NCBI GenBank assembly: GCA_028724545.1
Contig: JAQYCU010000037.1
Location: 1 to 53,221 of the forward strand
Source of the DNA: a bacterium
Lineage (GTDB): Bacteria > Bacillota > Clostridia > Lachnospirales > Lachnospiraceae
DNA: 53,221 bases
Direction of reading: 5' to 3'
Below, piece after piece: positions 34,941 to 45,570 of the stretch (position 1 is its first letter; every line of letters starts with the position of its first letter). Under the pieces are notes generated by a model. That model worked only from the letters and a program-made list of their open reading frames with translations, ran no database searches and had not been told where the DNA came from. Both the position numbers and the translations under genes were made by a program.

Positions 34941-37178
34941 ATGATTTTTGCAGAGGTAATTGTAGATATATCCGTAAAAAGTTTAGACCGTCCGTTTCAG
35001 TATCGGGTGCCGGAAGAGTTAAAAGATGATGTCGTCATTGGCACTCTGGTTGTGATTCCTTTTGGAAAAGGAAACCGTGAAATGAAAGGATATGTGATTG
35101 GTCTGTCGGATACACCACAATATGATATCAACAGGACAAAAAGCATACTCAGGGTAGAAAAGCAGGGAGTGGTTGCAGAATCGCACCTGCTTTCCCTTGC
35201 TTATTGGATAAAAGAAAACTACGGCTCGACTATGAATGATGCGATTAAAGCAGTTATGCCGGTAAGACGCGAAATAAAAGAAAAAGTAGAAAGAAGTATT
35301 TTCCCCAAAGTGTCTTATGAAGAATTGCAGGCTGCCCGGAATCAGTTTGAGCAGAAGCATAATGCAGCAAGAGTGCGTTTGCTGGATGCTATTTTGCAAA
35401 AAGAGGATGCGTGGGAAAATGGACTGGATTATGATGAGGCCGTAAAAAAATGGAAAGTGACAGGAAGCGTTATACAAAGCCTGACAGAACGGGAATTGAT
35501 AACCGTTGCTGCAAGACAGTTATACCGGAATCCCGTGACCGGAAAAACAGGGCAGTCTGCTGCAAAGATATTAAACAGGCAGCAGCAAGCCATTGTTGAT
35601 GCAATCGGACAGGATATGGAACAGGGATGCAGCAAAAATTATCTGATTCATGGAGTGACAGGAAGTGGAAAAACGGAAGTCTATATGAGTCTGATTGAAA
35701 AGGTCCTCCGTCAGGGAAAACAGGCAATTGTACTGATACCGGAGATTGCACTGACATTTCAGAATGTAAACCGTTTTTATGCAAGATTTGGTGATAAGGT
35801 ATCCATTATGCATTCAAAATTGTCTTCCGGTGAGCGTTATGACCAGTTTACCCGGGCAAAGCGTGGAGAAATCCAGATTATGATAGGACCACGTTCTGCA
35901 CTGTTTACGCCGTTTGCAAATCTGGGACTGATTATTATAGACGAAGAGCATGAATCCAGTTATCAGAGTGATAATCCACCGAAATATCACGCTCGTGAGG
36001 TTGCTATACAACGGGCAAAAATGTTACATGCAAGCGTTGTATTAGGTTCGGCAACGCCGTCGCTGGAGGCTTATTACCGTTGCCAGACGGGGGAGTACCA
36101 GCTGTTTACGTTAACAGAAAGGGCAGGGCAGGCCATTCTTCCGGAAGTGACAATCGTTGACTTGCGACAGGAACTGGCAGCAAAGAATTTTTCGATTTTT
36201 AGCAGGATACTGCAGGAAAAAATAGAGCAGCGTCTGCAAAAAAGAGAACAGATAATGCTCTTTATTAACCGTCGTGGTTATGCAGGGTTTGTGTCCTGCC
36301 GGCAATGTGGCGAAGTGATACGTTGCGAAAACTGCTCCGTATCGATGAAACCACACGAGTACAGGGGGCAAATCAGCGTGCTGAAATGTCATTATTGTGG
36401 GGCACAAAAGCCGATGCCAAAAACTTGCCCGTCCTGTGGCTCAAAATATATAGGAACATTTGGGCTGGGTACGCAGCAGGTCGAAGATATGGTCAGAAAA
36501 AGGTTCCCGCAGGCAAGAGTTCTGCGTATGGATGCTGACACGACGGCAGCAAAGGAAGGACACGAAAAAATCTTGAAAGAATTTGCAAATCATCAGGCTG
36601 ACATTCTGGTAGGAACGCAGATGATTGTCAAAGGACACGATTTTGAAAATGTCACCTTAGTGGGTGCTCTCGCAGCAGATTTGTCATTAAATGCAGATGA
36701 TTACCGTTCTTCAGAACGAACCTTTCAGCTGCTGGCACAGGCAGCCGGAAGGGCCGGAAGGGGACAGAAGAAAGGCGAAGTGATTTTTCAGACATACCAG
36801 CCGGAGCATTATAGCATCCAGTGTGCTGCAAAAGAAGATTATGTATCTTTTTATCATCAGGAACTTGCCGTCAGACAGATGTTGCATTATCCACCGATTT
36901 CAAATATACTAGAAGTGTTGGCTTTTTCAGAAAATCAGGCAGAAGCAGTGCAACTTTCTGAGGATTTGCGCAGGCTGGTAGAGGGGATGGAAGATATTAT
37001 TCTGTTAGGACCGGCTGACGCACCGATTGCTAAATTAAGAAATTTGTATCGCAGAAGACTGTTTATCAAAGCAAAAAAATATCAGACGCTTTGTGATGTA
37101 AAAAATCGTATGGAAGCATTTATGAAAGACAACGAAACATATAAAAATTGTAGAATTACTTTTGATTTTAACCGTTAA
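34941..37178 (+). CDS. priA: Primosomal replication restart helicase PriA
   Basis: A 745-residue superfamily 2 helicase that reloads the replisome at stalled forks. N-terminal 3'-DNA-binding domain (about 1-100), Walker [16 protein letters not shown] box, and a cysteine-rich zinc region ([13 protein letters not shown] ... CHYCG ... CPSCGS) between the helicase motifs. It starts 17 nt after murE with GTGGAGG, and begins the run priA-def-fmt-rsmB-rlmN seen in many Firmicutes. Confidence 0.96.
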   Translation: MIFAEVIVDISVKSLDRPFQYRVPEELKDDVVIGTLVVIPFGKGNREMKGYVIGLSDTPQYDINRTKSILRVEKQGVVAESHLLSLAYWIKENYGSTMNDAIKAVMPVRREIKEKVERSIFPKVSYEELQAARNQFEQKHNAARVRLLDAILQKEDAWENGLDYDEAVKKWKVTGSVIQSLTERELITVAARQLYRNPVTGKTGQSAAKILNRQQQAIVDAIGQDMEQGCSKNYLIHGVTGSGKTEVYMSLIEKVLRQGKQAIVLIPEIALTFQNVNRFYARFGDKVSIMHSKLSSGERYDQFTRAKRGEIQIMIGPRSALFTPFANLGLIIIDEEHESSYQSDNPPKYHAREVAIQRAKMLHASVVLGSATPSLEAYYRCQTGEYQLFTLTERAGQAILPEVTIVDLRQELAAKNFSIFSRILQEKIEQRLQKREQIMLFINRRGYAGFVSCRQCGEVIRCENCSVSMKPHEYRGQISVLKCHYCGAQKPMPKTCPSCGSKYIGTFGLGTQQVEDMVRKRFPQARVLRMDADTTAAKEGHEKILKEFANHQADILVGTQMIVKGHDFENVTLVGALAADLSLNADDYRSSERTFQLLAQAAGRAGRGQKKGEVIFQTYQPEHYSIQCAAKEDYVSFYHQELAVRQMLHYPPISNILEVLAFSENQAEAVQLSEDLRRLVEGMEDIILLGPADAPIAKLRNLYRRRLFIKAKKYQTLCDVKNRMEAFMKDNETYKNCRITFDFNR

Positions 37179-37191
37179 TAAGGAGGATATT

Positions 37192-37665
37192 ATGGCACTT
37201 AGAAAAATACGTACAATTGGTGATGAAATACTGACGAAGAAATGTCGTGAGGTTACGGAAATGAAACCGAGAATTAAAGAGCTGATTGCCGATATGCTGG
37301 ATACGATGTATGACGAGCAGGGAGTCGGTCTGGCTGCACCACAGGTAGGTGTGTTAAAGCAGGTCGTTGTAATTGATGTTACGGAAGAAGGAAACAATCC
37401 GATTATCTTAATCAACCCACAGATTATAGAAATGTCAGGCGAGCAGAAAGGACAGGAAGGCTGTTTAAGTGTTCCAAACCGTGCCGGTATTGTGACCAGG
37501 GCAAACTATGTAAAAGTAAAAGCCCTGAATGAAAATATGGAAGAAATTATTGTGGAAGGTGAAGAACTGCTTGCCAGAGCTTTACAGCATGAAATCGACC
37601 ATTTATCAGGAATCCTTTATGTTTCTAAGGCAGAGGGAGAGTTGTTTGATACAACACAGGAATAA
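37192..37665 (+). CDS. def: Peptide deformylase
   Basis: A 157-residue metalloenzyme that removes the formyl group from nascent proteins. All three motifs are present: [15 protein letters not shown] and HEIDHL (metal ligands Cys, His, His). The short C terminus fits type 1 or 3 clostridial forms. Start 37192 has AAGGAGGAT upstream, 13 nt after priA. Confidence 0.95.
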   Translation: MALRKIRTIGDEILTKKCREVTEMKPRIKELIADMLDTMYDEQGVGLAAPQVGVLKQVVVIDVTEEGNNPIILINPQIIEMSGEQKGQEGCLSVPNRAGIVTRANYVKVKALNENMEEIIVEGEELLARALQHEIDHLSGILYVSKAEGELFDTTQE

Positions 37666-37692
37666 AAAAAGAGCAAAAAGGAGAAAGCAGTC

Positions 37693-38652
37693 ATGAGAGT
37701 TGTATTCATGGGAACGCCGGATTTTGCAGTAGAAACTTTAAAGTCATTACTGCAGAGCAGGCATGAAGTGGTTGGTGTTGTAACACAGCCGGATAAACCA
37801 AAAGGCCGGGGTGGCAAAATGCAGTGCTCACCGGTAAAAGAAGTGGCAGTAGAAGCAGGACTTCCAATTTATCAGCCACAGAGAGTACGCGATGAAGTCT
37901 TTTTATATGAATTACGAAAACTTCATCCGGATGTTATTATCGTGGTGGCATTTGGACAGATTTTATCCAAAGAAATTCTGGAACTGCCAAAATACGGCTG
38001 TCTAAATGTACACGCCTCGCTTCTTCCAAAACTGCGTGGGGCAGCACCGATTCAGTGGTCTGTCATTGATGGCGATAAGGAAAGTGGCGTGACAATCCAG
38101 CAGATGGATGAAGGAATTGATACCGGTGATATTCTTCTTGTAGAAAAATATCAGTTAGAGGAAAAAGAAACCGGTGGAAGTTTGTTTGATAAACTTGCCA
38201 AACTGGGTGGCCCGATGATTTTACAGGTACTGGAAGATGTGGAAAATGGAAATCTTCATCCGGTACCCCAGAACGAAGAAGAGCATACCTATGCAAAAAT
38301 GTTATCCAAAGCAACCGGTCAGATTGATTTTTCAAAACCAGCCGTGCAGATAGAACGTCTGATTCGTGGACTGAACCCGTGGCCGAGTGCATATTGTTTT
38401 CTGGATGGCAAGATGCTGAAAATATGGGAAGCAGATGTTGTGACAAAAGAGGCAGTTCTGGCAGACGCACAGGAGGAACAGCCGGGTACTATTATAGCGA
38501 TTAATAAAGACAGTTTTGTGATTAAGACAGGAAAAGAATATTTAAAAGTACTGTCTGTGCAGCTGGAAGGCAAAAAACGTATGGACACGGCATCCTTTTT
38601 AAGAGGCTATACTGTAGAAAAAGGCACAGTTCTGTTGTCTGAAAGAAAATAA
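37693..38652 (+). CDS. fmt: Methionyl-tRNA formyltransferase
   Basis: A 319-residue enzyme that formylates initiator Met-tRNA with 10-formyl-tetrahydrofolate. The hydrolase-like domain has MGTPDFAV at the start and the catalytic region NVHASLLPKLRGAAPIQW; a C-terminal tRNA-binding OB domain follows from about residue 210. Functional partner of def, 27 nt upstream. Confidence 0.96.
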   Translation: MRVVFMGTPDFAVETLKSLLQSRHEVVGVVTQPDKPKGRGGKMQCSPVKEVAVEAGLPIYQPQRVRDEVFLYELRKLHPDVIIVVAFGQILSKEILELPKYGCLNVHASLLPKLRGAAPIQWSVIDGDKESGVTIQQMDEGIDTGDILLVEKYQLEEKETGGSLFDKLAKLGGPMILQVLEDVENGNLHPVPQNEEEHTYAKMLSKATGQIDFSKPAVQIERLIRGLNPWPSAYCFLDGKMLKIWEADVVTKEAVLADAQEEQPGTIIAINKDSFVIKTGKEYLKVLSVQLEGKKRMDTASFLRGYTVEKGTVLLSERK

Positions 38653-38678
38653 GAAAACCAGTCAGGAAAGGCGTAATA

Positions 38679-40055
38679 ATGGCACAGGTAGCAGAAAATA
38701 AAAAAACAGGTGAAAGTAATCTGCGAAAAATTGCTTTGCAGCTGGTGATGCAGATTATGGAAGAGGGTGCTTTTTGCGACAAGGCATTGCATCAGGCGTT
38801 TGAGTCATATTCATTAGAAAAAAGGGACAGAAGTTTTATTATGCGTCTGACAGAAGGAACAGTAGAGAGGTGCATCGAACTGGATTATATCATTAATCAG
38901 TTTTCAAAATGCCCTGTCAGCAAAATGAAACCGGTCATACGAAATATTTTAAGACTATCCGTATACCAGATTTTTTATATGGACCAGGTGCCGGATTCAG
39001 CAGCCTGTAATGAAGCTGTGAAACTGGCAGAGGCACGCAAAATGTACAATCTGAAAGGATTTGTTAATGGCGTTTTGCGTAATATTGTCCGGAAAAAAGA
39101 GGCAATCGTTTATCCGGAAGAAAAGGATTTTATCTCCTATGCATCTGTCCGGTATTCTATGCCGGAGTGGATAATAAGACATTTCTTTTCCGAACAGGGA
39201 AAGGAAGCAACAAAAGAAATTTTTCAAAAATTTCTGGAGGAAGAGAGAAGCATTTCCATACGCTGTATGCAGAGTCGTTTTTCGGTTCAGGAAGTAAAAG
39301 AAAGTCTGCAGCAGGAAGGTGTTACGGTTAGCGAAGGAAAACTGCTTCCGTATGCATTATCGATTTCGGAGTATTCTTCCATAAAAGAACTGCAGGCGTT
39401 TCAGCAGGGAATGTTTCAGGTACAGGATGAAAGTTCTATGATGGCAGGACAGATAGCAGACATTCAAAAAGGAGAAGTTGTGATAGATGTCTGTGCAGCT
39501 CCGGGTGGAAAAACTTTTCATGCGGCAGATATTCTGCAGGGAAGTGGCAAAGTCATTGCAGCCGACCTGACAAAAGAAAAAGTAGCACTGTTACGGGAAA
39601 ACTGCGACAGGTTACAGTGTCAAAACGTAGAAATTCTGCAAAATGATGCTACTGTTTTAAGAGAAGAATGGATAGAAAAAGCAGATGTTGTAATCGCAGA
39701 TTTACCGTGCTCCGGTCTTGGGGTTATCGGTAAAAAATGCGATATCAAGTATAAAACAAAGCAGGAAGACATTATTGCACTGGCAAAAATACAGCGTCAG
39801 ATAGTAAGCGTTGTATCACAATATGTAAAACCGGGTGGAAGACTCATTTTCAGTACCTGCACAATTGCAAAAAAAGAAAATGAGGAGAATGTAAAATGGA
39901 TTCAGGAGAATCTGCCATTTCAGACTGTCTCAATAGAAGAACATTTACCGGAAATATTGCGTGGCAAGACAGGAAAAGAAGGTTATTTGCAAGTGCTGCC
40001 TAACGAAACAGGGACAGACGGATTCTTTTTATCCTGCTTTCAAAAACAAGGGTAA
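38679..40055 (+). CDS. rsmB: 16S rRNA (cytosine(967)-C(5))-methyltransferase
   Basis: A 458-residue RsmB/Sun protein. The N-terminal 150 residues form a NusB-like RNA-binding domain (RKIALQLVMQIMEEGAF...), and the C-terminal methyltransferase domain has the SAM motif VCAAPGGKT, the DLPCSGLG loop with one catalytic cysteine, and STCTI with the second. In several relatives a zinc metallopeptidase gene lies between fmt and rsmB; not here. Confidence 0.94.
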   Translation: MAQVAENKKTGESNLRKIALQLVMQIMEEGAFCDKALHQAFESYSLEKRDRSFIMRLTEGTVERCIELDYIINQFSKCPVSKMKPVIRNILRLSVYQIFYMDQVPDSAACNEAVKLAEARKMYNLKGFVNGVLRNIVRKKEAIVYPEEKDFISYASVRYSMPEWIIRHFFSEQGKEATKEIFQKFLEEERSISIRCMQSRFSVQEVKESLQQEGVTVSEGKLLPYALSISEYSSIKELQAFQQGMFQVQDESSMMAGQIADIQKGEVVIDVCAAPGGKTFHAADILQGSGKVIAADLTKEKVALLRENCDRLQCQNVEILQNDATVLREEWIEKADVVIADLPCSGLGVIGKKCDIKYKTKQEDIIALAKIQRQIVSVVSQYVKPGGRLIFSTCTIAKKENEENVKWIQENLPFQTVSIEEHLPEILRGKTGKEGYLQVLPNETGTDGFFLSCFQKQG

Positions 40056-40099
40056 CCGTAAATGTGCAGCAGGCAGATACCATAAGGATGTGAGGAATC

Positions 40100-41182
40100 A
40101 TGACAGAAACACAGAATATACAGCAAAATAAAATCGATATCAAGAGTCTGAATTATGAAGAACTGGAACAATGTGTCCTAAAAATGGGACAGAAGCCGTT
40201 CCGTGCGAAGCAGTTATACCAGTGGATGCATCAGAATCTTGTAACTTCTTTTGATGAGATGACAAATCTTTCAAAAGAGTTCCGGGCAGGTCTGGAGCAG
40301 GAATATACATTGCACGGCGCACGCATTATTCAAAGGCAGGTTTCCAGTGACGGAACAAATAAGTTCCTGATGGAACTTTCCGATGGCAATCATGTGGAAA
40401 GTGTATTGATGAAATACCATCATGGTAACAGTGTATGCATTTCCACACAGGTAGGCTGCCGGATGGGATGCCGTTTTTGCGCTTCTACGGTAGGTGGTCT
40501 GATACGGAGCCTGACACCGTCAGAAATGTTAGACCAGATTTATGAGATTCAGAGAACGGTAGGAGAACGGGTTTCTAATATTATCTTGATGGGAATTGGC
40601 GAACCGTTAGACAATTATGAAAATGTCGTAAAGTTTATCAGGATGATTTCTGATGAACACGGACTGCATATCAGCCAGCGTAATATTACGATTTCCACAT
40701 GTGGTCTGGTAGAGCAGATACGAAGGCTTGCTGATGAAAAACTGACAATTACACTGGCAATATCCCTTCACGCACCGAATGATGCGTTGCGAAAGGAAAT
40801 GATGCCGGTTGCAAATAAATACACCATATCAGAAATTCTGGATGCCTGCCGGTATTATATTGAAAAGACGAACCGGAGGATTACCTTTGAATATAGTATG
40901 GTAGAAGGCAAAAATGACGGCTTGTCGCAGGCAGAGGAACTGTCTGGCTTGTTAAAAGGGATGAACTGTCATGTCAACCTGATTCCGTTAAATCCTGTGG
41001 AAGGCAGAATGGGACAGCGTTCTATGCGCAGTAAAATAGAGGAATTTAAATTACTACTTGAAAGAAATGAGATAAATGTTACAATAAGAAGGGAGATGGG
41101 CAGAGATATTGATGCTGCCTGTGGACAACTTAGAAATAAAAACAAAGGAGGGAAACTACATGAAAGCATTTGCCAAGACTGA
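40100..41182 (+). CDS. rlmN: Dual-specificity 23S rRNA A2503 / tRNA A37 C2-methyltransferase
   Basis: A 360-residue radical SAM methylase. The cluster motif CRMGCRFCAS, the GMGEPL-like segment MGIGEPLDNY and a GRDIDAACGQL tail carrying the methylated cysteine are all present. It acts on 23S rRNA A2503 and some tRNAs. Its last 23 nt overlap prpC in another frame, so the two are translationally linked. Confidence 0.95.
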   Translation: MTETQNIQQNKIDIKSLNYEELEQCVLKMGQKPFRAKQLYQWMHQNLVTSFDEMTNLSKEFRAGLEQEYTLHGARIIQRQVSSDGTNKFLMELSDGNHVESVLMKYHHGNSVCISTQVGCRMGCRFCASTVGGLIRSLTPSEMLDQIYEIQRTVGERVSNIILMGIGEPLDNYENVVKFIRMISDEHGLHISQRNITISTCGLVEQIRRLADEKLTITLAISLHAPNDALRKEMMPVANKYTISEILDACRYYIEKTNRRITFEYSMVEGKNDGLSQAEELSGLLKGMNCHVNLIPLNPVEGRMGQRSMRSKIEEFKLLLERNEINVTIRREMGRDIDAACGQLRNKNKGGKLHESICQD

Positions 41183-41882
41183 TATCGGTAAGAAAAGAAG
41201 CATGAATCAGGATTCTTTTTATTGCAACGAAACATCAGTGGGTAGTTTCCAGAATCTGTTTATTGTTGCAGATGGAATGGGTGGTCACAAGGCAGGTGAC
41301 CAGGCCTCGAAACTTTGTATTGAACAGATGACAGATACCATCAGTGAGTCTGTTCATAAGACACCGGTTTCGATATTTGAAGAAGCTGTAGAAAAAGCAA
41401 ATAAGGCAGTTTACGAAAAAGCAAAAGCAAATATAGAGTTTGAAGGGATGGGAACCACAATGGTGGCGTGCACGATACAGAATGATACGATGTACGTGGC
41501 TAATATTGGTGATTCCCGTTTGTATTTGTTACGGGAAAAACTCAGACAGATTACAGATGACCATTCTTTAGTAGAAGAAATGGTAAAACAGGGAAATCTG
41601 ACAGAAAGTGAAGCAAGGATTCACCCACAGAAAAATATTATCACACGTGCGTTAGGAACAGAAGAACAGGTAAGTGCTGATTATTTTGAAGTAAATGTTA
41701 GCAAAGGTGATATTATTCTTTTGTGCAGTGACGGTCTGACCAATATGGTAGAAGATGATGATATAGAATATATTATCAGTCAGAATGCTTCGCTGGAAGA
41801 AGCCGGAAAACTTCTGGTAGAAAAGGCAAAACAGAATGGTGGAGATGATAACATTACTGCTTTGCTGGCAAAAGTAGAATAA
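41160..41882 (+). CDS. prpC: PP2C-family serine/threonine protein phosphatase
   Basis: A 240-residue Mn/Mg-dependent phosphatase that reverses PrkC phosphorylation. Family motifs RSMNQDSF, VADGMGGHKAGD, GTTMV, NIGDSRLYL, LCSDGLT and GGDDNITALL supply the metal-binding aspartates. Start 41160 has AAAGGAGGG inside rlmN; a longer frame from 41109 is not supported. It precedes the kinase gene by 68 nt, the usual pair. Confidence 0.95.
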   Translation: MKAFAKTDIGKKRSMNQDSFYCNETSVGSFQNLFIVADGMGGHKAGDQASKLCIEQMTDTISESVHKTPVSIFEEAVEKANKAVYEKAKANIEFEGMGTTMVACTIQNDTMYVANIGDSRLYLLREKLRQITDDHSLVEEMVKQGNLTESEARIHPQKNIITRALGTEEQVSADYFEVNVSKGDIILLCSDGLTNMVEDDDIEYIISQNASLEEAGKLLVEKAKQNGGDDNITALLAKVE

Positions 41883-41950
41883 AAGACGAAAAAACACAGA
41901 TATTTGAAAAATAGAGATGAGAAAACAAACAAAATGAAATGGAGGCAGGT

Positions 41951-44008
41951 ATGATAAGTCCGGGTATGTTAATAAGTGAGAGATATGAAATAATTGATAA
42001 AGTTGGCACTGGTGGAATGGCTGATGTCTACAATGCCAAAGATTTACGCTTAAATAGAAATGTTGCAATTAAAGTCTTAAAGCAGGAATATAGCAATGAT
42101 GCGAAGTTTGTATCAAAATTCCGTGCAGAGGCACAGTCGGTTGCAGGATTGTCCCACCCAAATATTGTAAATGTATATGATGTAGGGGAAGATGACAATC
42201 TGTACTATATCGTAATGGAACTGGTAGAAGGCATTACCTTAAAGAAGTTTATCGAGAAAAAAGGAAAATTAGAGATAAATGAAGCAATCGGAATTGGTAT
42301 CCAGATTGCACAGGGAATAGAAGAAGCGCATAAGAACCATATTATTCACAGAGATATTAAACCACAGAATATTATTATTTCTACGGAAGGAAAAGTAAAA
42401 GTAACAGATTTTGGTATTGCAAAAGCTGCAACATCCAATACCATTACGTCTAATGCAATGGGTTCTGTTCATTATATCAGTCCGGAGCAGGCGCGTGGTG
42501 GATATAGTGATGAGAAGAGTGATATTTATTCACTTGGTGTTACATTATATGAAATGCTGTCAGGCAGAGTTCCTTTTGAAGGGGAAAGCACAGTATCCGT
42601 TGCATTTGCCCACGTACACGAAGAGGCAACTCCACTGGACCAGTTAGATTCTGATATTCCAAGAAGCCTGTCACGCATTGTACAAAAATGTATGCAGAAG
42701 AAATCTGATATGCGTTATAACAGTGCCGCAGCATTAATTATGGATTTGCGCCGTGCCGTATCTGACCCGGATGGTGATTATGTTGTCCTGGAAGAGGAAA
42801 ATGATTCACCGACTATCCGGATGTCTGATGATATGATGCGTGCCATCAAAGATTCCAAAGGAATTGAAAATATCCGTCAGGAAGAGCAAAAAGGCGTTGA
42901 AGCAGATGAAGATGCGATTGACCCAAAACTGGAGCGTATTCTGAAAATCTGTAGTGGCGTTGTTGCCGTTATTATTGTAGTTGTTGTGATTCTGTTGTTT
43001 GGAAAACTGGCCGGCTGGTGGTCAGGTGGCAGTGATGATGACAAAAAGAGCACTGTTGTGGAAACAGTAAGCCCACAGGCTTCTGCTGCTGCAGATACGG
43101 TAGAAGTTCCTGACATTGTTGATAAAACACTGGAAGAGGCTGAACAGATTTTAGAAGATAGCAATTTACGTTATAATCTGGAGCCGGTAGAGTCTGACAA
43201 AGAAGCCAACACGGTTACGGAGCAGGACCCGGTAGCAGGAGAAGATGTAGAAGAATATACAAGAGTTACTATTTATTATAGCAAAGGTGACAGTGGCATT
43301 ACGATTCCTAGTGTGGAAAATAAGACACAGGCAGATGCCATGACTACGCTGGAGGAATTGGGACTGACAGTTGCCGGTGTATCAAAAGAATACAGTGAGA
43401 GCGTAGAAGAAGGAAAAGTATGTGGAACAGACCCGGTAGTGGGAACCAGTGTCGCAAAAGGAACTGCCGTTACCATCTTAGTCAGCAAAGGACCAAAGAG
43501 TAAAATGGTTCCGGTACCAAATATCGTAGGCAAAAAAGAAGAAGTTGCATTGGAAAAATTGTCAGATGTTGGTCTGGCAGGAAATACAGACAATGTAACA
43601 TATGTATATTCAGACAAATATGCCAAAGGCAGAATTACACGGCAGTCTGTGAAGGCCGGAACAAAAGTAGAAGTTGGTACAGAGATTGATTATACGGTCA
43701 GCAAAGGTCCGAAGACAAAAGCAACTCCTCAGCCAACACCAAAAGTAACGTATGATTATATCGGAACGACAACGATTAGTGCCAATCCGTTTGAATATCC
43801 GGATGAAGACCCGGCAATGATAAAATTAGTACTGACACAGGATGGCAAGTCACGTACCGTATATAAAGGTACATTAAGTTATGATGATTTCCCTAAGAAA
43901 TTTACGATTAAGGGATGGAGTGAGAACAATGGAACTATTACCGTATGCAAAGGTGATGATGTGTTAGATGGTTCTTACAATGTAGAATTTAAAAAGGTTG
44001 CTCAGTAA
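41951..44008 (+). CDS. prkC: PASTA-domain serine/threonine protein kinase
   Basis: A 685-residue membrane kinase: Hanks-type catalytic domain (about 10-270; VGTGGMADVY, K41, HRDIKPQN, DFGIAKA), a juxtamembrane acidic stretch, one TM helix (about 334-356), three PASTA domains (about 377-580) that sense peptidoglycan fragments, and a C-terminal domain of about 85 residues after a Pro/Thr linker (ATPQPTPKVTYDY). This last part is a predicted beta-rich domain outside the PASTA family. ATG 41951 has GGAGG five bases upstream; ATG 41939 is possible. Its stop overlaps the rsgA start. Confidence 0.95.
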   Translation: MISPGMLISERYEIIDKVGTGGMADVYNAKDLRLNRNVAIKVLKQEYSNDAKFVSKFRAEAQSVAGLSHPNIVNVYDVGEDDNLYYIVMELVEGITLKKFIEKKGKLEINEAIGIGIQIAQGIEEAHKNHIIHRDIKPQNIIISTEGKVKVTDFGIAKAATSNTITSNAMGSVHYISPEQARGGYSDEKSDIYSLGVTLYEMLSGRVPFEGESTVSVAFAHVHEEATPLDQLDSDIPRSLSRIVQKCMQKKSDMRYNSAAALIMDLRRAVSDPDGDYVVLEEENDSPTIRMSDDMMRAIKDSKGIENIRQEEQKGVEADEDAIDPKLERILKICSGVVAVIIVVVVILLFGKLAGWWSGGSDDDKKSTVVETVSPQASAAADTVEVPDIVDKTLEEAEQILEDSNLRYNLEPVESDKEANTVTEQDPVAGEDVEEYTRVTIYYSKGDSGITIPSVENKTQADAMTTLEELGLTVAGVSKEYSESVEEGKVCGTDPVVGTSVAKGTAVTILVSKGPKSKMVPVPNIVGKKEEVALEKLSDVGLAGNTDNVTYVYSDKYAKGRITRQSVKAGTKVEVGTEIDYTVSKGPKTKATPQPTPKVTYDYIGTTTISANPFEYPDEDPAMIKLVLTQDGKSRTVYKGTLSYDDFPKKFTIKGWSENNGTITVCKGDDVLDGSYNVEFKKVAQ

Positions 44009-44886
44009 TGCAGGGAAAAATTATACGTGGAATAGCAGGATTTTATTATGTTCATACGCCACAGGCAGGCATCGTGGAATGTAAGGCAAAGGGGATTTTT
44101 CGTAATCAGAAGCGAAAACCCTTAGTCGGAGATAATGTTCTGCTTTCCATTTTGGATGAAGAAAACAAAACAGGAAATATTACGCAGATAGTAGAAAGAC
44201 AAAATCAGTTGATTCGTCCTGCAGTTGCCAATGTAGACCAGGCAGTTGTGATTTTTGCCGTATCATTTCCAAAACCAAATCTGAATCTGCTGGACCGTTT
44301 TCTGCTGATGATGGAAACACAGGGGATTCCGACGATTATCTGTTTTAACAAAACAGATGACAGTGATGAAGAAGCCATTCAGGAGTTAATAAGCAATTAT
44401 GAAAATAGTGGATGTGATATTTTCCTGACCAGTACCGTGACAGGTCAGGGGATTGAAACATTCCGTGAGGCATTGTTTGGAAAAACAAGTGTTTTTGCAG
44501 GACCTTCCGGTGTTGGAAAATCATCTGTTATGAATGTCCTGTTCCCAGAAGCAAATATGGAAACGGGCGAAATCAGCGAAAAGATAAAAAGAGGAAAACA
44601 TACGACCAGACATTCCGAGTTGTTTTATCTTGGTCAGGAAACGTATGTGATGGATACGCCGGGATTTACTTCCCTTAGTCTTCCGGATATAGAAAAAGAA
44701 GAATTAAAAGATTATTATGAAGAATTTATACCATATCAGGACCAGTGCCGTTTTCAGGGATGTGTTCATATCAATGAACCGGATTGTATGGTAAAGCAGG
44801 CACTGGAAGAACAGAAGATAGCAGAAAAACGATACGAGAATTATAAACAGTTTTTTGAAGAAATGAATTTGCGAAAAAAGTATTAA
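44008..44886 (+). CDS. rsgA: Ribosome small-subunit-dependent GTPase A
   Basis: A 292-residue circularly permuted GTPase acting in late 30S maturation. OB fold first, then G4 (FNKTDD), G5, G1 (GPSGVGKSSVMN) and G3 (DTPGFTSL) in permuted order, and a C-terminal zinc knuckle CRFQGCVHINEPDC. Start ATG shares a base with the prkC stop. Confidence 0.96.
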   Translation: MQGKIIRGIAGFYYVHTPQAGIVECKAKGIFRNQKRKPLVGDNVLLSILDEENKTGNITQIVERQNQLIRPAVANVDQAVVIFAVSFPKPNLNLLDRFLLMMETQGIPTIICFNKTDDSDEEAIQELISNYENSGCDIFLTSTVTGQGIETFREALFGKTSVFAGPSGVGKSSVMNVLFPEANMETGEISEKIKRGKHTTRHSELFYLGQETYVMDTPGFTSLSLPDIEKEELKDYYEEFIPYQDQCRFQGCVHINEPDCMVKQALEEQKIAEKRYENYKQFFEEMNLRKKY

Positions 44887-44910
44887 AATGAGTAAGAATG
44901 TGAGGAAAAA

Positions 44911-45570
44911 ATGTTTCAGATAGCACCGTCGATTTTGGCAGCAGATTTTAACTGTTTGGGAAAACAATTGCAGGAAGTGGAAAAAGCAGATGTCCGTGTT
45001 TTGCATCTGGATGTGATGGATGGCGTTTTTGTACCGTCTATTTCTTTTGGAATGCCGGTTATTGCCTCTATCCGAAAAGAAAGTAATCTGTTTTTTGATG
45101 TACATTTAATGGTACAGAATCCGATTCGTTATATTAAGGATTTTGTAAAAGCAGGTGCCGATTCGATTACCGTTCATTCAGAAGCGTGTGATGATATTGC
45201 TTCAACAATTCAGGAAATCAAATGTTTTGGCGTGAAAACCGGACTTGCCATAAATCCGGAAACACCGGTTGATGCTATAAAGCCATATTTGCCAATGGTT
45301 GATATGGTGTTAGTAATGAGTGTTCATCCGGGATTTGGTGGTCAGAAACTGATTCCAGAAACATTAAAGAAAATAGAAGAGCTGTATCAGATAAGAGAAG
45401 AAAGTAATTTGTGTTATAATATAGAAGTAGATGGTGGTGTTAACGCACAAAATATCAGTGAAATTGTTTCTTTGGGAACGGATATTGCAGTTGCCGGAAC
45501 AGCTGTATTTGGTGGTGACATTTCAGCAAATCTGGAAAAAATTAGGGAGGTAGTTGCGGATGCTTCTTGA
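44911..45570 (+). CDS. rpe: Ribulose-phosphate 3-epimerase
   Basis: A 219-residue TIM-barrel epimerase of the pentose phosphate pathway. Metal-binding motifs: SILAADF, LHLDVMDGVFVPS, DVHLMV, SVHPGFGGQ and EVDGGV. It follows rsgA by 24 nt in the conserved rsgA-rpe-thiN order. Its end overlaps the next gene by 11 nt. Confidence 0.96.
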   Translation: MFQIAPSILAADFNCLGKQLQEVEKADVRVLHLDVMDGVFVPSISFGMPVIASIRKESNLFFDVHLMVQNPIRYIKDFVKAGADSITVHSEACDDIASTIQEIKCFGVKTGLAINPETPVDAIKPYLPMVDMVLVMSVHPGFGGQKLIPETLKKIEELYQIREESNLCYNIEVDGGVNAQNISEIVSLGTDIAVAGTAVFGGDISANLEKIREVVADAS

